DNA of 64,000 nt from Pseudidiomarina homiensis (GCF_003987225.1 NZ_PIPX01000001.1:558001-622000); one strand, 5' to 3'; numbered from the stretch's first letter, positions 49,434-60,010 are shown. Program-made: numbers and translations. Notes: generated by a model not told the origin, from the letters alone.

Positions 49434-49853
49434 TTACTGCCACAACTTTTCTGTTTGCACAGCGTCGTGAATCCCCTCAGCACGGCTCACTAAGTATTGC
49501 GCATACTTGATTTGTTCGGCATCTTGTTGCGCTTTAGGGTCATCAATAATAGCTTGCGCTTTCAACTGCCACTGCATCGCAATATGCCGCAATGCTTCAC
49601 GTGCATCTTTCGCAGCTTTCGCACCGACAACATCCGTAGGCACATCCCCGTTCACCAGCCAAAGTTCCTTGCGATCTTGCGTGGTAAATTTCCACACTGC
49701 GACATAAGGAACCAGATAACGTGATTCTTTGGTGAGTACGCGATCAGTAATGATGCCGTTTTCGGCTAGATATTTGTTCGCCGCTTGAAATTGCTCACGA
49801 ACCCAAGCTGACGCTTCTTCTTCAGTTAATTCAGGCTGCTGTTGATCCGCCAT
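49434..49853 (-). CDS. DUF4826-type small cytoplasmic protein
   Basis: 139 residues, acidic, with no signal or membrane segment. An N-terminal helix (EEEASAWVREQFQAANKYL) leads to a conserved-looking LVPYVAVWKF strand and ELWLVNGDVPTDVV, then two long helices. The pattern is like DUF4826 proteins common in Alteromonadales (recognised from memory). Function unknown. It is convergent with roxA and divergent from the leucine dehydrogenase gene. Confidence 0.72.
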   Translation of the reverse strand: MADQQQPELTEEEASAWVREQFQAANKYLAENGIITDRVLTKESRYLVPYVAVWKFTTQDRKELWLVNGDVPTDVVGAKAAKDAREALRHIAMQWQLKAQAIIDDPKAQQDAEQIKYAQYLVSRAEGIHDAVQTEKLWQ

Positions 49854-50053
49854 CGTTGTACTACTTCCCTTCTTAAAAACAGTGTCACAATACTAACTCG
49901 AAAGCGCCAAACGGCAAAGTCCGAATTACTGTAAACTTTGCTTGCAATAGTTTACGTTGACGTAAACGTATTATTTTCTCTTATTCACTAGCGCAGACAA
50001 TTTGAAAATGCTAATGTGCGCGCAATTTTGGGATGAACGAGGAAACATCACTC

Positions 50054-51106
50054 ATGTCTCTATTTGAGCATCAAGAGTTCGACCAACACGAGCAAGTCGT
50101 GTTTTGTCACGATAAAGAAACTGGACTTAAAGCTATTATCGCTATTCACGATACCACTCTAGGCCCTTCGCTTGGCGGTACACGTTTATGGAACTACGCG
50201 AATTCAAGCGAAGCTTTAACTGATGTCTTACGTTTATCACGTGGTATGACTTATAAAAGCGCCCTCGCCGGCTTACCATTGGGTGGCGGTAAAGCAGTTA
50301 TCATTGGTGATGCTAAGACCATTAAGTCACCTGAACTTTTCCGTGCTTATGGTCGTTTCGTCGAGTCGCTGAGTGGTCGTTACATCACCGCTGAAGATGT
50401 CAACATTCGCACCAGTGATATCGCTATTGTTGCTGAAGAAACCTCCCATGTTGCTGGAACTGAAGGTAAAGCAGGCGACCCATCGCCACACACTGCACTA
50501 GGTACCTACTTAGGCTTAAAAGCCGCAGCCAAACACAAGTTTGGTTCTGACGATTTGAAAGGCATAAAAATTGCTGTACAAGGTCTCGGTGCCGTCGGTT
50601 ATGACTTCGCTGAATACTGTGCCAAAGAAGGCGCTGAGTTGTGGGTCACAGATATTAATGACGAAGCGTGCCAGCGAGCGCAGCAAGAGCTTGGCGCTAC
50701 TATCGTAGGTCTTGATGAAATTTACGGTCTTGATGTTGACGTCTATGCGCCATGTGCCCTAGGTGCGACCGTCAATGATCAAACCTTGCAGCAAATCAAA
50801 GCAAAAATTATTGCTGGTAGTGCGAACAATCAGTTAGCAACCCCTGCACACGACCAAAAAGTCATGGACATGGGTATTCTGTACGCGCCAGATTATGTGA
50901 TCAATGCCGGTGGCGTGATCCACGTATGCAGTGAAGCTGCGCAAATGAGTCGTGAAGAAACGGATAAACGTGTGCGTGATATTTACGACACTTTAGACAC
51001 CATCTTCACCCGTTCTGCAGCAGAACAGCGCCCAACTGGCCAAATTGCTGACGAACTTGCACGTGAAGTGATTGCCAAGGCAAAAGCGGCGAAACAAAGC
51101 GCTTAA
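50054..51106 (+). CDS. ldh: Leucine dehydrogenase family protein
   Basis: NAD-dependent deaminase of branched-chain amino acids (Glu/Leu/Phe/Val dehydrogenase family). ATG 50054 (350 residues) is preferred over 50033 because GAGGAAA lies upstream of it and family proteins begin MS-F-HxxFDxHEQVVFC. Motifs: glycine-rich GPSLGGTRLWNY and LPLGGGKAVI with the catalytic lysine, then the Rossmann loop VQGLGAVGYDFAEY (near residue 180). It probably starts leucine, isoleucine and valine breakdown. Phenylalanine or valine as main substrate is not excluded. Its stop and the convergent ydiJ stop both sit in the loop of one hairpin. Confidence 0.92.
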   Translation: MSLFEHQEFDQHEQVVFCHDKETGLKAIIAIHDTTLGPSLGGTRLWNYANSSEALTDVLRLSRGMTYKSALAGLPLGGGKAVIIGDAKTIKSPELFRAYGRFVESLSGRYITAEDVNIRTSDIAIVAEETSHVAGTEGKAGDPSPHTALGTYLGLKAAAKHKFGSDDLKGIKIAVQGLGAVGYDFAEYCAKEGAELWVTDINDEACQRAQQELGATIVGLDEIYGLDVDVYAPCALGATVNDQTLQQIKAKIIAGSANNQLATPAHDQKVMDMGILYAPDYVINAGGVIHVCSEAAQMSREETDKRVRDIYDTLDTIFTRSAAEQRPTGQIADELAREVIAKAKAAKQSA

Positions 51107-51122
51107 AATTAATTCAAGCGCT
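51098..51122. terminator. Shared hairpin between ldh and ydiJ
   Basis: AGCGCTT (51098-51104) pairs with AAGCGCT (51116-51122). The ldh TAA starts in the 3' edge of the left arm, and the ydiJ stop lies in the 11-base loop. No clear T run follows in either direction, so intrinsic termination is uncertain. Confidence 0.4.
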
Positions 51123-54100
51123 CTGCCAAAAGCTGCAGTGGGTGTTGTACCTGCTGCGGCTTTTTGTTTTTTGACTGTGCGTTATCGGCAAACCGCCCCG
51201 CTTGGCAGCGACAGGAAAAACCCGTAACCAATGGTTGTTGGCTTGCGGCTAGCGGTTCACGCCAACTCAAGTCAAATAACTTTCGACTCGACGTTTGTTG
51301 CTCAGCCTCATGCCCGTAAGTACCTGCCATACCACAACAACCCGTCGCCACTGCTTGTGCCTCAACACCGACACTGCGCAACACTTGTTGCCACAGCTTC
51401 GCACTCGTTGGTAGTGCTGTCTGCTCAGTACAATGTAAAAAGAGTTCAGCAGATTCACTTGCTTCAGGCTTTGTTGGTTCTTGCTCTGAGTTGGACATGA
51501 CCTTGGCTAGCCATTCTTGCGGCAACTGTACTTCGAAGGCAACTTGCTCTTCAGCGTAATCAAGGTATTCGTCCCGCAGACACAGCACTGTCGATGCATC
51601 GACACCGACGAGATTGAAATCAGCCTGCGCTAGTTGGTTGAGCTGACGGGTAACGCGCGTCGCAGTCTTGGTGAACTCCGACAAAAACCCTTTCACGTGC
51701 TGCGCCTTTCCATTACCAATAAAGTCCAACAGATAAGGCTGATAGCCGAGTTTTGTGATCACCTCAGCCAATGCTTCAACAACTTCTGCTTGGTAAAAGC
51801 TGGTAAAAGGATCTTGTACGATCACGACTGTTTGTTGCCGTTTTTCACGGCTTAACTTTAACAGGTCTTCACAACTTCCCGCTGACCAGTGGTGCTGACG
51901 CCAGCGCTTATGAAGGCTGGGCACCGATAACTTCGGTGTATCGACATAGCCAAGGGTTTTCTGCATCAACCATTGACTCAGCGGGTTATGGGTAAAGGTA
52001 TTAAACAAACGCGGCAAACGCGCCATGAGTGGCGCGGTGCGCTCGATACTAGCCACCAAATAATCACGTTGCGGCCGACGATAAAGTTGATAATACCAGG
52101 CTAAAAATTTCGCGCGAAACGACGGCACATCTACTTTAACTGGGCATTGGCTGGCACAAGCCTTACAGGCCAAACAAGCATCCATCGACGCTTTAACTTG
52201 GTGATTAAAATCTCGTGAAAAACGTGGTTTCTTTTCTTTCAATAGCTCTGCACGGGGCTTAGGTGACTGACTCACGTCAAGCCCTTGCTCACTATTCAAA
52301 CGTAACCACTCACGGATCAAGCTTGCCCGCCCTTTTGGTGACATGCGGCGATCACCAGTGGCTTTAAATGAGGGACACATTGGCGAGTCCGGAGCATAAT
52401 TAAAGCATAAACCATTACCATTGCAGTTCATGGCTGCCTGATAATCTTCACGCACGTTCGCCGGAATTTGTCGATCAAAGTAGCCACGTTTACGCGCATC
52501 GACCGATACCAATTGTGCGGTCGCATGACCAAAAGGTGTCGCCAATTTACCTGGGTTAAGCCGATTATCCGGATCAAATGCAGCTTTAATTTTTTGCAAT
52601 TCGGGATACAGCTCGGCACCAAAAAATGTCGGCGCGTACTCGGAGCGGTAACCTTTACCATGCTCCCCCCACATCAGCCCACCATATTTTGCCGTTAATG
52701 CGGCGACTTGGTCACTGATCTTGCGTAATAAAGCTTCATCTTCAGGGACTTTCATATCCAGCGCTGGCCGTACGTGCAAAACCCCAGCATCAACGTGACC
52801 AAACATACCGTAGTGTAAGTCGTGGGCATCAAGTAGTTGCCGGAATTCAGCGATAAAATCGGCCAAGGAATCGGGCGGAACCGCAGTATCTTCGGCAAAA
52901 GCAATCGGTTTACGCTCACCCTTGACCGCACCTAATAAACCTACCGACTTCTTGCGCATGGCATACACGGTTTGAATACTGACACTGTCACGGCAGACCT
53001 TGTAACCTACCACACCGTGCGTTGCCGGTCCGCCGCTAAGCTCACTATCGAGCGTTGCTAACAACGTTGCTAGCTTCTCTTCCAGCTCTGCGGCTTCAAC
53101 TGCTGTGTATTCAACCATGTTGATACCAGCCATCGGCTCACCAGTGTCGCCTTCGGCAACAAAATCGCGTACTTGATGCCAGATGATATCGTTTCGGGCA
53201 AGATCCAACACCGTACTATCAATAGTTTCCACTGAGGTTGCCTGCGCTTTTACTAACACCGGAGCATGGCGCAGCGCAGCATCAAAATCCCGATAAGAAA
53301 TGTTGACCAGGACTTTATGACGCGGAATTCGAGTTAAATTGAGTTTGGCTTCAGTGATGAACGCAAGTGTTCCCTCTGAGCCAGCGAGTAAACGCGAAAG
53401 ATCTAGGGTTTGTTGCTCAGGATCATAGCAATGTTTGAGGTCATAGCCGGTTAGGAACCGGTTCAATGGTGGAAATTTCGCTTCAATAGCTTGGCGTTTT
53501 TCCACGCAACTTGCCAATGCTTGGCGATACAACGCGGCTTCTAGACTATCCCCCGCAGCAAGGCGCTCAGCTTCTTTAAGCGGAATGGCAGTTGTGTTGA
53601 TCACTTCGCCATTAATCAATACGGCTTCTAACTCAAGAATATGGTCGCTGGTTTTACCGTAGACCAATGAACCTTGTCCTGAAGCGTCGGTATTAATCAT
53701 GCCACCAATAGTGGCACGATTACTAGTCGATAGGTCAGGCGAAAAGAACCAGCCGCCAACGCGTACTGTGTCATTTAGGGCATCTTTCACCACACCGGTT
53801 TGGCAGCGTACCCAACCAGCTTCGGTGTCAGTCTCGGTAATGCCGTTAAAGTAACGACTGAGATCAACAATAATCCCGTTACTCAAGCTCTGGCCGTTCG
53901 TTCCAGTGCCACCGCCGCGCGGGCTAAAGCTCAGGCTTTGGTAGTCAGGCTCTTGCCCTAGTTGCAATGCTTTTTGCAGGTCCTCACGATGCCGTGGGTA
54001 AATCACTGCTTGCGGTAATTGTTGGTAAACGCTGTTATCGGTGGCGGCAATCAGTCGACCTGCATAACTATCGTCGATGTCACCAGCAAATCCTGCTTGC

Positions 54101-54189
54101 GTTAAGGCAAACACATAGCGACGGTACACCGGCTCAGTAGCCGGATAATCATCAAGTGCCGTCAACTCGCGTACTACAGGATCTGCCAA
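51109..54189 (-). CDS. ydiJ: FAD- and Fe-S-containing D-2-hydroxyacid dehydrogenase YdiJ
   Basis: Large membrane-associated oxidoreductase with three parts. An FAD_binding_4 domain holds SFSPRGGGTGTNGQSL (near residue 90) and STSNRATIGGMINTDASGQG. An FAD-oxidase C domain follows. A 4Fe-4S/CCG part carries ACLACKACASQCPVKVD and a late CCGMAGTYGHE. YdiJ enzymes oxidise D-2-hydroxyglutarate or similar acids. The start is taken as TTG 54189 because a near-perfect ribosome site AAGAGGTGAT (54203-54194) ends five bases before it. An in-frame GTG at 54198 lies inside that site. Product about 1026 residues. It follows ppsA by under 50 bases. Confidence 0.9.
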   Translation of the reverse strand: MADPVVRELTALDDYPATEPVYRRYVFALTQAGFAGDIDDSYAGRLIAATDNSVYQQLPQAVIYPRHREDLQKALQLGQEPDYQSLSFSPRGGGTGTNGQSLSNGIIVDLSRYFNGITETDTEAGWVRCQTGVVKDALNDTVRVGGWFFSPDLSTSNRATIGGMINTDASGQGSLVYGKTSDHILELEAVLINGEVINTTAIPLKEAERLAAGDSLEAALYRQALASCVEKRQAIEAKFPPLNRFLTGYDLKHCYDPEQQTLDLSRLLAGSEGTLAFITEAKLNLTRIPRHKVLVNISYRDFDAALRHAPVLVKAQATSVETIDSTVLDLARNDIIWHQVRDFVAEGDTGEPMAGINMVEYTAVEAAELEEKLATLLATLDSELSGGPATHGVVGYKVCRDSVSIQTVYAMRKKSVGLLGAVKGERKPIAFAEDTAVPPDSLADFIAEFRQLLDAHDLHYGMFGHVDAGVLHVRPALDMKVPEDEALLRKISDQVAALTAKYGGLMWGEHGKGYRSEYAPTFFGAELYPELQKIKAAFDPDNRLNPGKLATPFGHATAQLVSVDARKRGYFDRQIPANVREDYQAAMNCNGNGLCFNYAPDSPMCPSFKATGDRRMSPKGRASLIREWLRLNSEQGLDVSQSPKPRAELLKEKKPRFSRDFNHQVKASMDACLACKACASQCPVKVDVPSFRAKFLAWYYQLYRRPQRDYLVASIERTAPLMARLPRLFNTFTHNPLSQWLMQKTLGYVDTPKLSVPSLHKRWRQHHWSAGSCEDLLKLSREKRQQTVVIVQDPFTSFYQAEVVEALAEVITKLGYQPYLLDFIGNGKAQHVKGFLSEFTKTATRVTRQLNQLAQADFNLVGVDASTVLCLRDEYLDYAEEQVAFEVQLPQEWLAKVMSNSEQEPTKPEASESAELFLHCTEQTALPTSAKLWQQVLRSVGVEAQAVATGCCGMAGTYGHEAEQQTSSRKLFDLSWREPLAASQQPLVTGFSCRCQAGRFADNAQSKNKKPQQVQHPLQLLAERLN

Positions 54190-54210
54190 GTGAATCACCT
54201 CTTTTCGTTA

Positions 54211-54228
54211 TTTGCTGTTTGCTGTTTG
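54211..54228 (+). repeat. TTTGCTG heptamer repeat in the ydiJ leader
   Basis: Two perfect TTTGCTG units plus TTTG, between the ppsA stop and the ydiJ ribosome site. Untranslated; copy-number change would alter the intercistronic spacing only. Confidence 0.6.
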
Positions 54229-54236
54229 TGCGTTAA

Positions 54237-56615
54237 CTAGCTGTTTTTGGCTAAGTAGAGCCAGGTGTCGACGACGGTGTCTGGATTTAGTGACACAGAA
54301 TCGATGCCTTGTTCTACGAGCCATTGGGCGAAATCGGCGTGGTCTGATGGACCTTGCCCGCAAATACCAACGTACTTGCCTTTTTTCTTCGCTGCTTGAA
54401 TCGCCATTGCCAGCATTGCTTTCACTGCTTCATTACGCTCATCGAACAGATGCGCGATCACACCTGAATCACGATCAAGACCCAACGTTAGCTGCGTTAA
54501 GTCATTCGAGCCGATGGAGAAACCATCAAAAATATCGAGGAACTGCTCCGCCAATAGCGCATTTGAAGGTAGTTCACACATCATGATGACCCGCAAGCCA
54601 TTCTCGCCTTGCACCAAACCTTCCTCAGCTAAAAGTTCGATGACTTTGCGACCTTCTTCAAGGGTACGCACAAACGGAATCATGATCTCAACGTTGGTTA
54701 AGCCCATGTCGTTGCGCACACGCTTAATCGCCTCGCACTCCATCGCAAAGCAGTCACGAAACTCTTCTGAGATATAACGTGATGCGCCGCGGAAGCCTAG
54801 CATCGGGTTCTCTTCATGTGGTTCGTACTGACGACCGCCAAGCAGATTCGCATATTCGTTCGACTTGAAATCCGACATGCGAACGATGACGCGCTCCGGC
54901 GAAAACGCCGCACCCAATGTGGCAATGCCTTCAGTAAGCTTGGTTACGTAGTACTCACGTGGAGACTCATAACCAGCGATAAACGTACTAATTTGCTGTT
55001 TTAATTCATCACTTTGCTGCTCGAAGTTCAGCAATGCTTTGGGATGTACGCCAATCATTCGATTAATGATGAATTCTAGCCGTGCAAGACCGACACCGGC
55101 GTGCGGTAAACCGGCAAAATCAAATGCTCGGTCGGGATTACCAACATTCATCATAATCTTCAACGGCAAGTTTGGCATATCACCAATGTCCGAACGGCTC
55201 ACGTCGAACTGCAATTCGCCTTGGTAGATGTAGCCGGTATCTCCCTCGGCACAGGAGACAGTTACCGCTTGACCATCTTTAATCAAGTCAGTTGCATCGC
55301 CACAACCGACAACCGCTGGAATCCCTAATTCACGGGCAATAATTGCCGCATGACAGGTACGCCCACCGCGGTTGGTGACGATGGCCGCAGCGCGCTTCAT
55401 GATCGGTTCCCAATCAGGATCCGTCATATCCGTCACTAACACATCGCCCGGTTGCACCTGATCCATTTCGGAAATGTCATTCAAAACACGAGCTACACCG
55501 GCGCCAATACGCTGACCAATGGCTCTGCCGGTGGCGATAACGTCACTCTTCTGTGCGAGGCTGAAACGTTCGACTGACTGGCTATTCTTATTTGACTGAA
55601 CGGTTTCGGGCCGCGCTTGCACAATATAAAGCTTACCGTCGATACCATCTTGTGCCCATTCGATGTCCATCGGGCGACCGTAGTGCTGTTCAATAATGAC
55701 CGCCTGGCGAGCCAGCGCTTCAACTTCTTCGTCGCTAACCGAGAATGTTGCACCCTGCGCAGCAGGAATATCGACGATAGACGTTTGTTTGCCGTGTTCC
55801 GGGCTGTCTGAATAGACCATTTGGATTTTCTTACTACCCAAATTCCGGCGCAAAACCGCTGGTTTGTTCGCTTTCAAAGTTGGCTTATGAACATAGAACT
55901 CATCGGGGTTTACAGCACCCTGCACGACCATTTCGCCCAAGCCAAAACTTGAGGTGATAAACACCACGTCATCAAAGCCCGACTCGGTATCGATAGTGAA
56001 CATCACGCCAGAAGAGGCAATGTCACTACGCACCATGCGCTGAATGCCAGCTGATAGAGCAACGCCGCGGTGATCATAGCCTTGATGCACTCGGTAGGAA
56101 ATTGCACGGTCGTTAAACAAAGAGGCAAAAACGTGTTTGATGGCTTCCATGATGGCATCTATGCCACGTACATTAAGAAAGGTTTCTTGTTGACCTGCAA
56201 ACGATGCGTCCGGCATATCTTCAGCTGTTGCCGAACTACGCACCGCAAAGCTGACTTCGCTATTACCACCACTTAGCGCTTCATAGGCTTCACGAATCGC
56301 TTTATCTAAGGCTGGCTGGAAAGGCGTCTCGATCACCCACTGACGGATTTTTTGCCCTGCTTCGGCCAAGGCTTTTACATCGTTCGTATCAAGGTCATCA
56401 AGCAGGCTATGGATACGTTCATTCACACCTGACTGCTCGAGGAATTCGTTAAAGGCTTCAGCAGTCGTCGCAAAACCGTTGGGAACTTCAACCCCAGCGC
56501 CTGCAAGGTTACTAATCATTTCACCAAGCGACGCGTTTTTACCTCCCACGCGCCCTACATCGTTCATCCCTAAGTGATCATACCAAAGTACGTAGTCGGT
56601 TACGGTTTGTTGCAC
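54237..56615 (-). CDS. ppsA: Phosphoenolpyruvate synthase PpsA
   Basis: Makes PEP from pyruvate and ATP (releasing AMP and phosphate), the entry to gluconeogenesis when growing on amino or organic acids. 792 residues (E. coli 792). The N-terminal ATP-grasp part starts with [13 protein letters not shown]. The phosphohistidine is in [18 protein letters not shown] (near residue 420). The PEP/pyruvate barrel has [11 protein letters not shown] and the end motif CGQGPSDH. The start is GTG 56615 with GAGGA seven bases upstream. Divergent from its regulator ppsR. Confidence 0.97.
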   Translation of the reverse strand: MQQTVTDYVLWYDHLGMNDVGRVGGKNASLGEMISNLAGAGVEVPNGFATTAEAFNEFLEQSGVNERIHSLLDDLDTNDVKALAEAGQKIRQWVIETPFQPALDKAIREAYEALSGGNSEVSFAVRSSATAEDMPDASFAGQQETFLNVRGIDAIMEAIKHVFASLFNDRAISYRVHQGYDHRGVALSAGIQRMVRSDIASSGVMFTIDTESGFDDVVFITSSFGLGEMVVQGAVNPDEFYVHKPTLKANKPAVLRRNLGSKKIQMVYSDSPEHGKQTSIVDIPAAQGATFSVSDEEVEALARQAVIIEQHYGRPMDIEWAQDGIDGKLYIVQARPETVQSNKNSQSVERFSLAQKSDVIATGRAIGQRIGAGVARVLNDISEMDQVQPGDVLVTDMTDPDWEPIMKRAAAIVTNRGGRTCHAAIIARELGIPAVVGCGDATDLIKDGQAVTVSCAEGDTGYIYQGELQFDVSRSDIGDMPNLPLKIMMNVGNPDRAFDFAGLPHAGVGLARLEFIINRMIGVHPKALLNFEQQSDELKQQISTFIAGYESPREYYVTKLTEGIATLGAAFSPERVIVRMSDFKSNEYANLLGGRQYEPHEENPMLGFRGASRYISEEFRDCFAMECEAIKRVRNDMGLTNVEIMIPFVRTLEEGRKVIELLAEEGLVQGENGLRVIMMCELPSNALLAEQFLDIFDGFSIGSNDLTQLTLGLDRDSGVIAHLFDERNEAVKAMLAMAIQAAKKKGKYVGICGQGPSDHADFAQWLVEQGIDSVSLNPDTVVDTWLYLAKNS

Positions 56616-56719
56616 GTCAAGTTCCTCGTGGTTGGGGTCTTAAGCATGGCTGCCCATTTTACACACATGCGTGGAAAAGGTTAAGATTCATCAAGCATTT
56701 CTAGCCTGAGAATCCATTC

Positions 56720-57547
56720 ATGCGAACTATTTTCTATATATCAGACGGCACCGCCCTTACCGCCGAGGCCTTTGGTCGGGCTATGCTGTCGATGTTTCCG
56801 TTAAAAATTGAGCACAAAACACTCGCTTTTATTGACTCCGAAGCGAAAGCAGAACAGGCCGTTAGCAAAATCAATGCGGCACACCAAGCTACTGGTGAGC
56901 GCCCAATTATCTTTCATACTTTTGTTAGTCTAGAACTCAAACGCATTATTACCGGATCAAGCGGTAGCTGTTACGACTTTCTCGACTATCTGGTCGAACC
57001 CTTAAGTCGTGAACTCGGTATTGATGCCCAGCCGAAAACCAACCGTACCCATGGTATTCAGGAAAATGGTGGAATAAGAGACAGTTACGATAGCCGTATC
57101 GAGGCGGTGAACTACTCTCTCGCGAATGATGACGGCAGTAACATTGCGGACTACGACCAAGCGGACATTATTTTATTAGGCGTTTCCCGCACGGGAAAAA
57201 CACCAACGAGTCTTTACTTAGCATTGCATTACGGGATCAAAGCGGCAAATTACCCAATCACTGAAGACGATGATATGGAAAATCTTCAGTTACCTAAGGC
57301 TTTAAAGTTGCATCGCCATAAAATTTTCGGATTAACGTTAGAGCCACAGCGGCTCCATGAGATACGTAGCAAACGCCGCGAAGGTTCGCGCTATGCATCA
57401 ATGCAGCAGTGTCGATTTGAATTACAAGAGGTCGAGAAAATGTATCGACGCGAAGCCATTCCATTTCTCGATTCAACACGTTTTTCAGTGGAAGAAATTG
57501 CCGCTAAGATCCTCGCTGAGACGAATCTTGAGCGGCATCACTACTAG
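56720..57547 (+). CDS. ppsR: PEP synthase regulatory kinase/pyrophosphorylase PpsR
   Basis: Bifunctional regulator that inactivates PpsA by ADP-dependent phosphorylation of a threonine and reactivates it by phosphate-dependent dephosphorylation. 275 residues (E. coli 277) with the DUF299 start [15 protein letters not shown] and the P-loop [15 protein letters not shown] (near residue 155). Head-to-head with ppsA over 104 bases, the usual arrangement, so a shared control region is likely. Confidence 0.96.
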   Translation: MRTIFYISDGTALTAEAFGRAMLSMFPLKIEHKTLAFIDSEAKAEQAVSKINAAHQATGERPIIFHTFVSLELKRIITGSSGSCYDFLDYLVEPLSRELGIDAQPKTNRTHGIQENGGIRDSYDSRIEAVNYSLANDDGSNIADYDQADIILLGVSRTGKTPTSLYLALHYGIKAANYPITEDDDMENLQLPKALKLHRHKIFGLTLEPQRLHEIRSKRREGSRYASMQQCRFELQEVEKMYRREAIPFLDSTRFSVEEIAAKILAETNLERHHY

Positions 57548-57552
57548 GCCTA

Positions 57553-58371
57553 TTAACTCTCTTGTTCAGCGCTGGCGCGTGCGTCAGTGCTTTCAAAGAT
57601 TTTGTCTGCTGAGGCAGCTACAAAGCCCGTGTAGAGTTTATTCGGTGCAATTTCATAACGCTTAGCAAATTCGTAGAAGCAACTTGGAATAACTTTTTCC
57701 ATGTCACTAAAACGCACCGGCGCATGATCCGCCATGGTCGACGATTGCTCCAGATAAACGTCTGGTGAACCCTTGATTTCGCCGCCCGACGAGTTCAGAC
57801 GAAAACCGGCGGTTTTAAGGGTTTCATTGACTTGTTCAAGCGACTCATAGTCCGGCAAATGATTCACGTTTACGGTAAAGTGATTGGCACGGAAGCCAAA
57901 CGCAGCCATCCACGCTGCATATTCACTTTCTTCAAGTAAACGCTCGTAATCATTGCTGCTAATCTGCCAATGCGTACCCGAATACAAGAATTCAGACTGT
58001 TCTACTTTAGCGGGATCAATTTGCGCAACGAGCTCTTTAACGATGCCTTGCAATTCCGGCGAAAATTCTTCGACCAGCAATTCGCTAATAAAGATTTTCG
58101 GTAATGCAGGGTCATCGTGTTCAAAGTGCTTAGCTACAAGTCGCTTGGCTTCAAAATGATAATCTCCGCAAGCCTTGTAACCCATGGCTTCAAAATGCTT
58201 GGCTAAGGTCGCAAGACGTACAGGTGCCTGATTAAAGGTACGAAACGCGACATGATCATTGATGATATCGCGCCCCTGCCCTAAGACCTGATGCACTTTT
58301 GCTGCTGACGGAGTAAGTTTGATGTAATCGTTCCAAAGGTTCTCAAAAAACTGCTCAACCTGTTGTGACAT
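57553..58371 (-). CDS. DUF1338 family protein (HglS-like 2-oxoacid dioxygenase fold)
   Basis: 272 residues, cytoplasmic. The family includes HglS/YdcJ, an Fe(II) enzyme turning 2-oxoadipate into D-2-hydroxyglutarate. Candidate metal ligands are His in NDHVAFRTFNQ and in RANHFTVNVNHL, with a later glutamate. This is the short form; HglS is about 450 residues, so its substrate may differ. Notably ydiJ nearby belongs to the enzyme family that can oxidise D-2-hydroxyglutarate, so a lysine-catabolic link is conceivable. It starts 27 bases after the DAHP synthase gene on the same strand and ends five bases from the convergent ppsR. Confidence 0.8.
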   Translation of the reverse strand: MSQQVEQFFENLWNDYIKLTPSAAKVHQVLGQGRDIINDHVAFRTFNQAPVRLATLAKHFEAMGYKACGDYHFEAKRLVAKHFEHDDPALPKIFISELLVEEFSPELQGIVKELVAQIDPAKVEQSEFLYSGTHWQISSNDYERLLEESEYAAWMAAFGFRANHFTVNVNHLPDYESLEQVNETLKTAGFRLNSSGGEIKGSPDVYLEQSSTMADHAPVRFSDMEKVIPSCFYEFAKRYEIAPNKLYTGFVAASADKIFESTDARASAEQES

Positions 58372-58398
58372 ATACTACTAAAACCTCGAAAATGTCAG

Positions 58399-59757
58399 TT
58401 AACCGCGGCCTTGACGTGCCTCACGGAGAGAATCTGCCACCAAGAATGCAAGTTCCAAAACTTGGTCGGCATTCAAACGCGGATCGCACTGGGTGCGATA
58501 GCGTTGCGTCAAATCTTGTTCACTAATCTGATAAGCACCACCGGTGCATTCAGTCACGTCTTCGCCAGTCATCTCCAGATGAACGCCACCTGGATAGGTG
58601 CCTTCTGCTTGATGAACCGCGAAGAACTGGCGTAATTCCTGATGTATGGCGTCAAAGTTACGGGTTTTCAAGCCATTCTCGGCTTTCACCGTGTTGCCAT
58701 GCATCGGGTCGCTCGACCACACCACGTGACGCCCTTCACTTTTTACCTTGCGAACGATAGCAGGCAAGGCAGCCGCTAAATTCTCGGCACCCATGCGCGT
58801 AATCAGCGTCATGCGACCTGGCTCATTTGCCGGGTTCAAGGCGTCTAACAACGCAATAACGTCGTCAGGTTTAGTGGTCGGACCTATTTTAACACCAATT
58901 GGGTTGTGAATGCCACGCATGAACTCAACATGGGCATGATCCAATTGCCGCGTGCGCTCACCAATCCATACCATGTGCGCTGAGCAGTCATAAGGTAGCC
59001 CTGTCAACGTATCAGTCCGCGTTAACGCTTCTTCGTAAGGCAATAGCAACGCTTCATGCGAAGTAAATAGCTGTGTTTCATGGATCGTGGCATTGGTATC
59101 TGCAGTAATGCCTACAACTTCCATAAATTTCAGTGCTGATTGAATTTGCTCAGCAACCTGCAAATATTTATCTTTTAAAGGATTTGCTGCAACAAAACTC
59201 ATGTTCCACTTATGCACTTTATGCAGATCCGCGAGACCACCCTGTGCAAAAGCTCGTAACAGGTTCAATGTCGCTGCCGAGTGATGGTAGGCCTGGACCA
59301 TTCGTTGCGCATCTGGAACGCGTGCCACTTCGGTAAATTCTGGACCATTAATAATGTCGCCGCGGTAACTTGGTAAGGCTATACCATCAATGGTTTCTAA
59401 ATCACTCGAACGTGGCTTCGCATATTGTCCTGCCATGCGTGCCACTTTTGTTACTGGGCACGAACCGGCGAAAGTTAAAACAATCGCCATTTGCAGAATG
59501 ACTTTAAAGGTGTCACGGATCTTTGGCGCATTAAAGTCAGCGAAGGACTCAGCACAGTCGCCACCTTGCAATAAAAACCCCTGCCCTTGGCTTACTTGTC
59601 CAAGTTGTCGTCTAAGCGCTCGAATTTCTTCGGCAAACACCAACGGTGGGAACATCTTTAATTGTTGTTCAACGTTGTTAAGCTGTGCTTTGTCTGGGTA
59701 ATTCGGCTGTTGTTGGATCGGTCTCTCGCGCCAACTACGCGCACTCCAGTTTGTCAT
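58399..59757 (-). CDS. Class II 3-deoxy-7-phosphoheptulonate (DAHP) synthase
   Basis: First step of aromatic amino-acid synthesis, condensing PEP with erythrose-4-phosphate. The 452-residue plant/Mycobacterium-like class II form shows [58 protein letters not shown], and [16 protein letters not shown] with metal-binding residues. E. coli uses class I enzymes, and its aroH lies near ppsR, so a class II gene holds the comparable place here. It is probably co-transcribed with the DUF1338 gene. Confidence 0.96.
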   Translation of the reverse strand: MTNWSARSWRERPIQQQPNYPDKAQLNNVEQQLKMFPPLVFAEEIRALRRQLGQVSQGQGFLLQGGDCAESFADFNAPKIRDTFKVILQMAIVLTFAGSCPVTKVARMAGQYAKPRSSDLETIDGIALPSYRGDIINGPEFTEVARVPDAQRMVQAYHHSAATLNLLRAFAQGGLADLHKVHKWNMSFVAANPLKDKYLQVAEQIQSALKFMEVVGITADTNATIHETQLFTSHEALLLPYEEALTRTDTLTGLPYDCSAHMVWIGERTRQLDHAHVEFMRGIHNPIGVKIGPTTKPDDVIALLDALNPANEPGRMTLITRMGAENLAAALPAIVRKVKSEGRHVVWSSDPMHGNTVKAENGLKTRNFDAIHQELRQFFAVHQAEGTYPGGVHLEMTGEDVTECTGGAYQISEQDLTQRYRTQCDPRLNADQVLELAFLVADSLREARQGRG

Positions 59758-59799
59758 GATGATCCTTACTACTTCATTTTCATTTGATGATTAACGTTG

Positions 59800-60010
59800 C
59801 TACAACTGTTCAAGAGCGGCAATCACTTTGTGGTTACCAACCAATTGTGCTGAACCATAGTCCGCTCGGTACTCGCCTCGGTACTCACATTGACGCGAGA
59901 ACCACATAACGATAATACTTGCGAGAATACCAAACACAACCTCTAAAACCATGACTATTCCAAAATAAGCCAAACCACCCAGTCCTCGGCCGTCTGAGGA
60001 GGTACTTATT
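59800..60010 (-). pseudogene. htpX: htpX relic (M48 membrane protease fragment)
   Basis: About 60 codons clearly match the region after the catalytic domain of Htp[35 protein letters not shown], and [19 protein letters not shown] ending in TAG (59802-59800). The N-terminal ~190 residues, with both first membrane helices and the HEXXH zinc site, and the C-terminal tail are missing. An EYRG-EYRA repeat is a small in-frame duplication that a working gene would not need. A formal open frame continues to 60117, but its upstream part has no HtpX likeness. It is therefore a decayed remnant between DAHP synthase and pepE. Confidence 0.85.
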
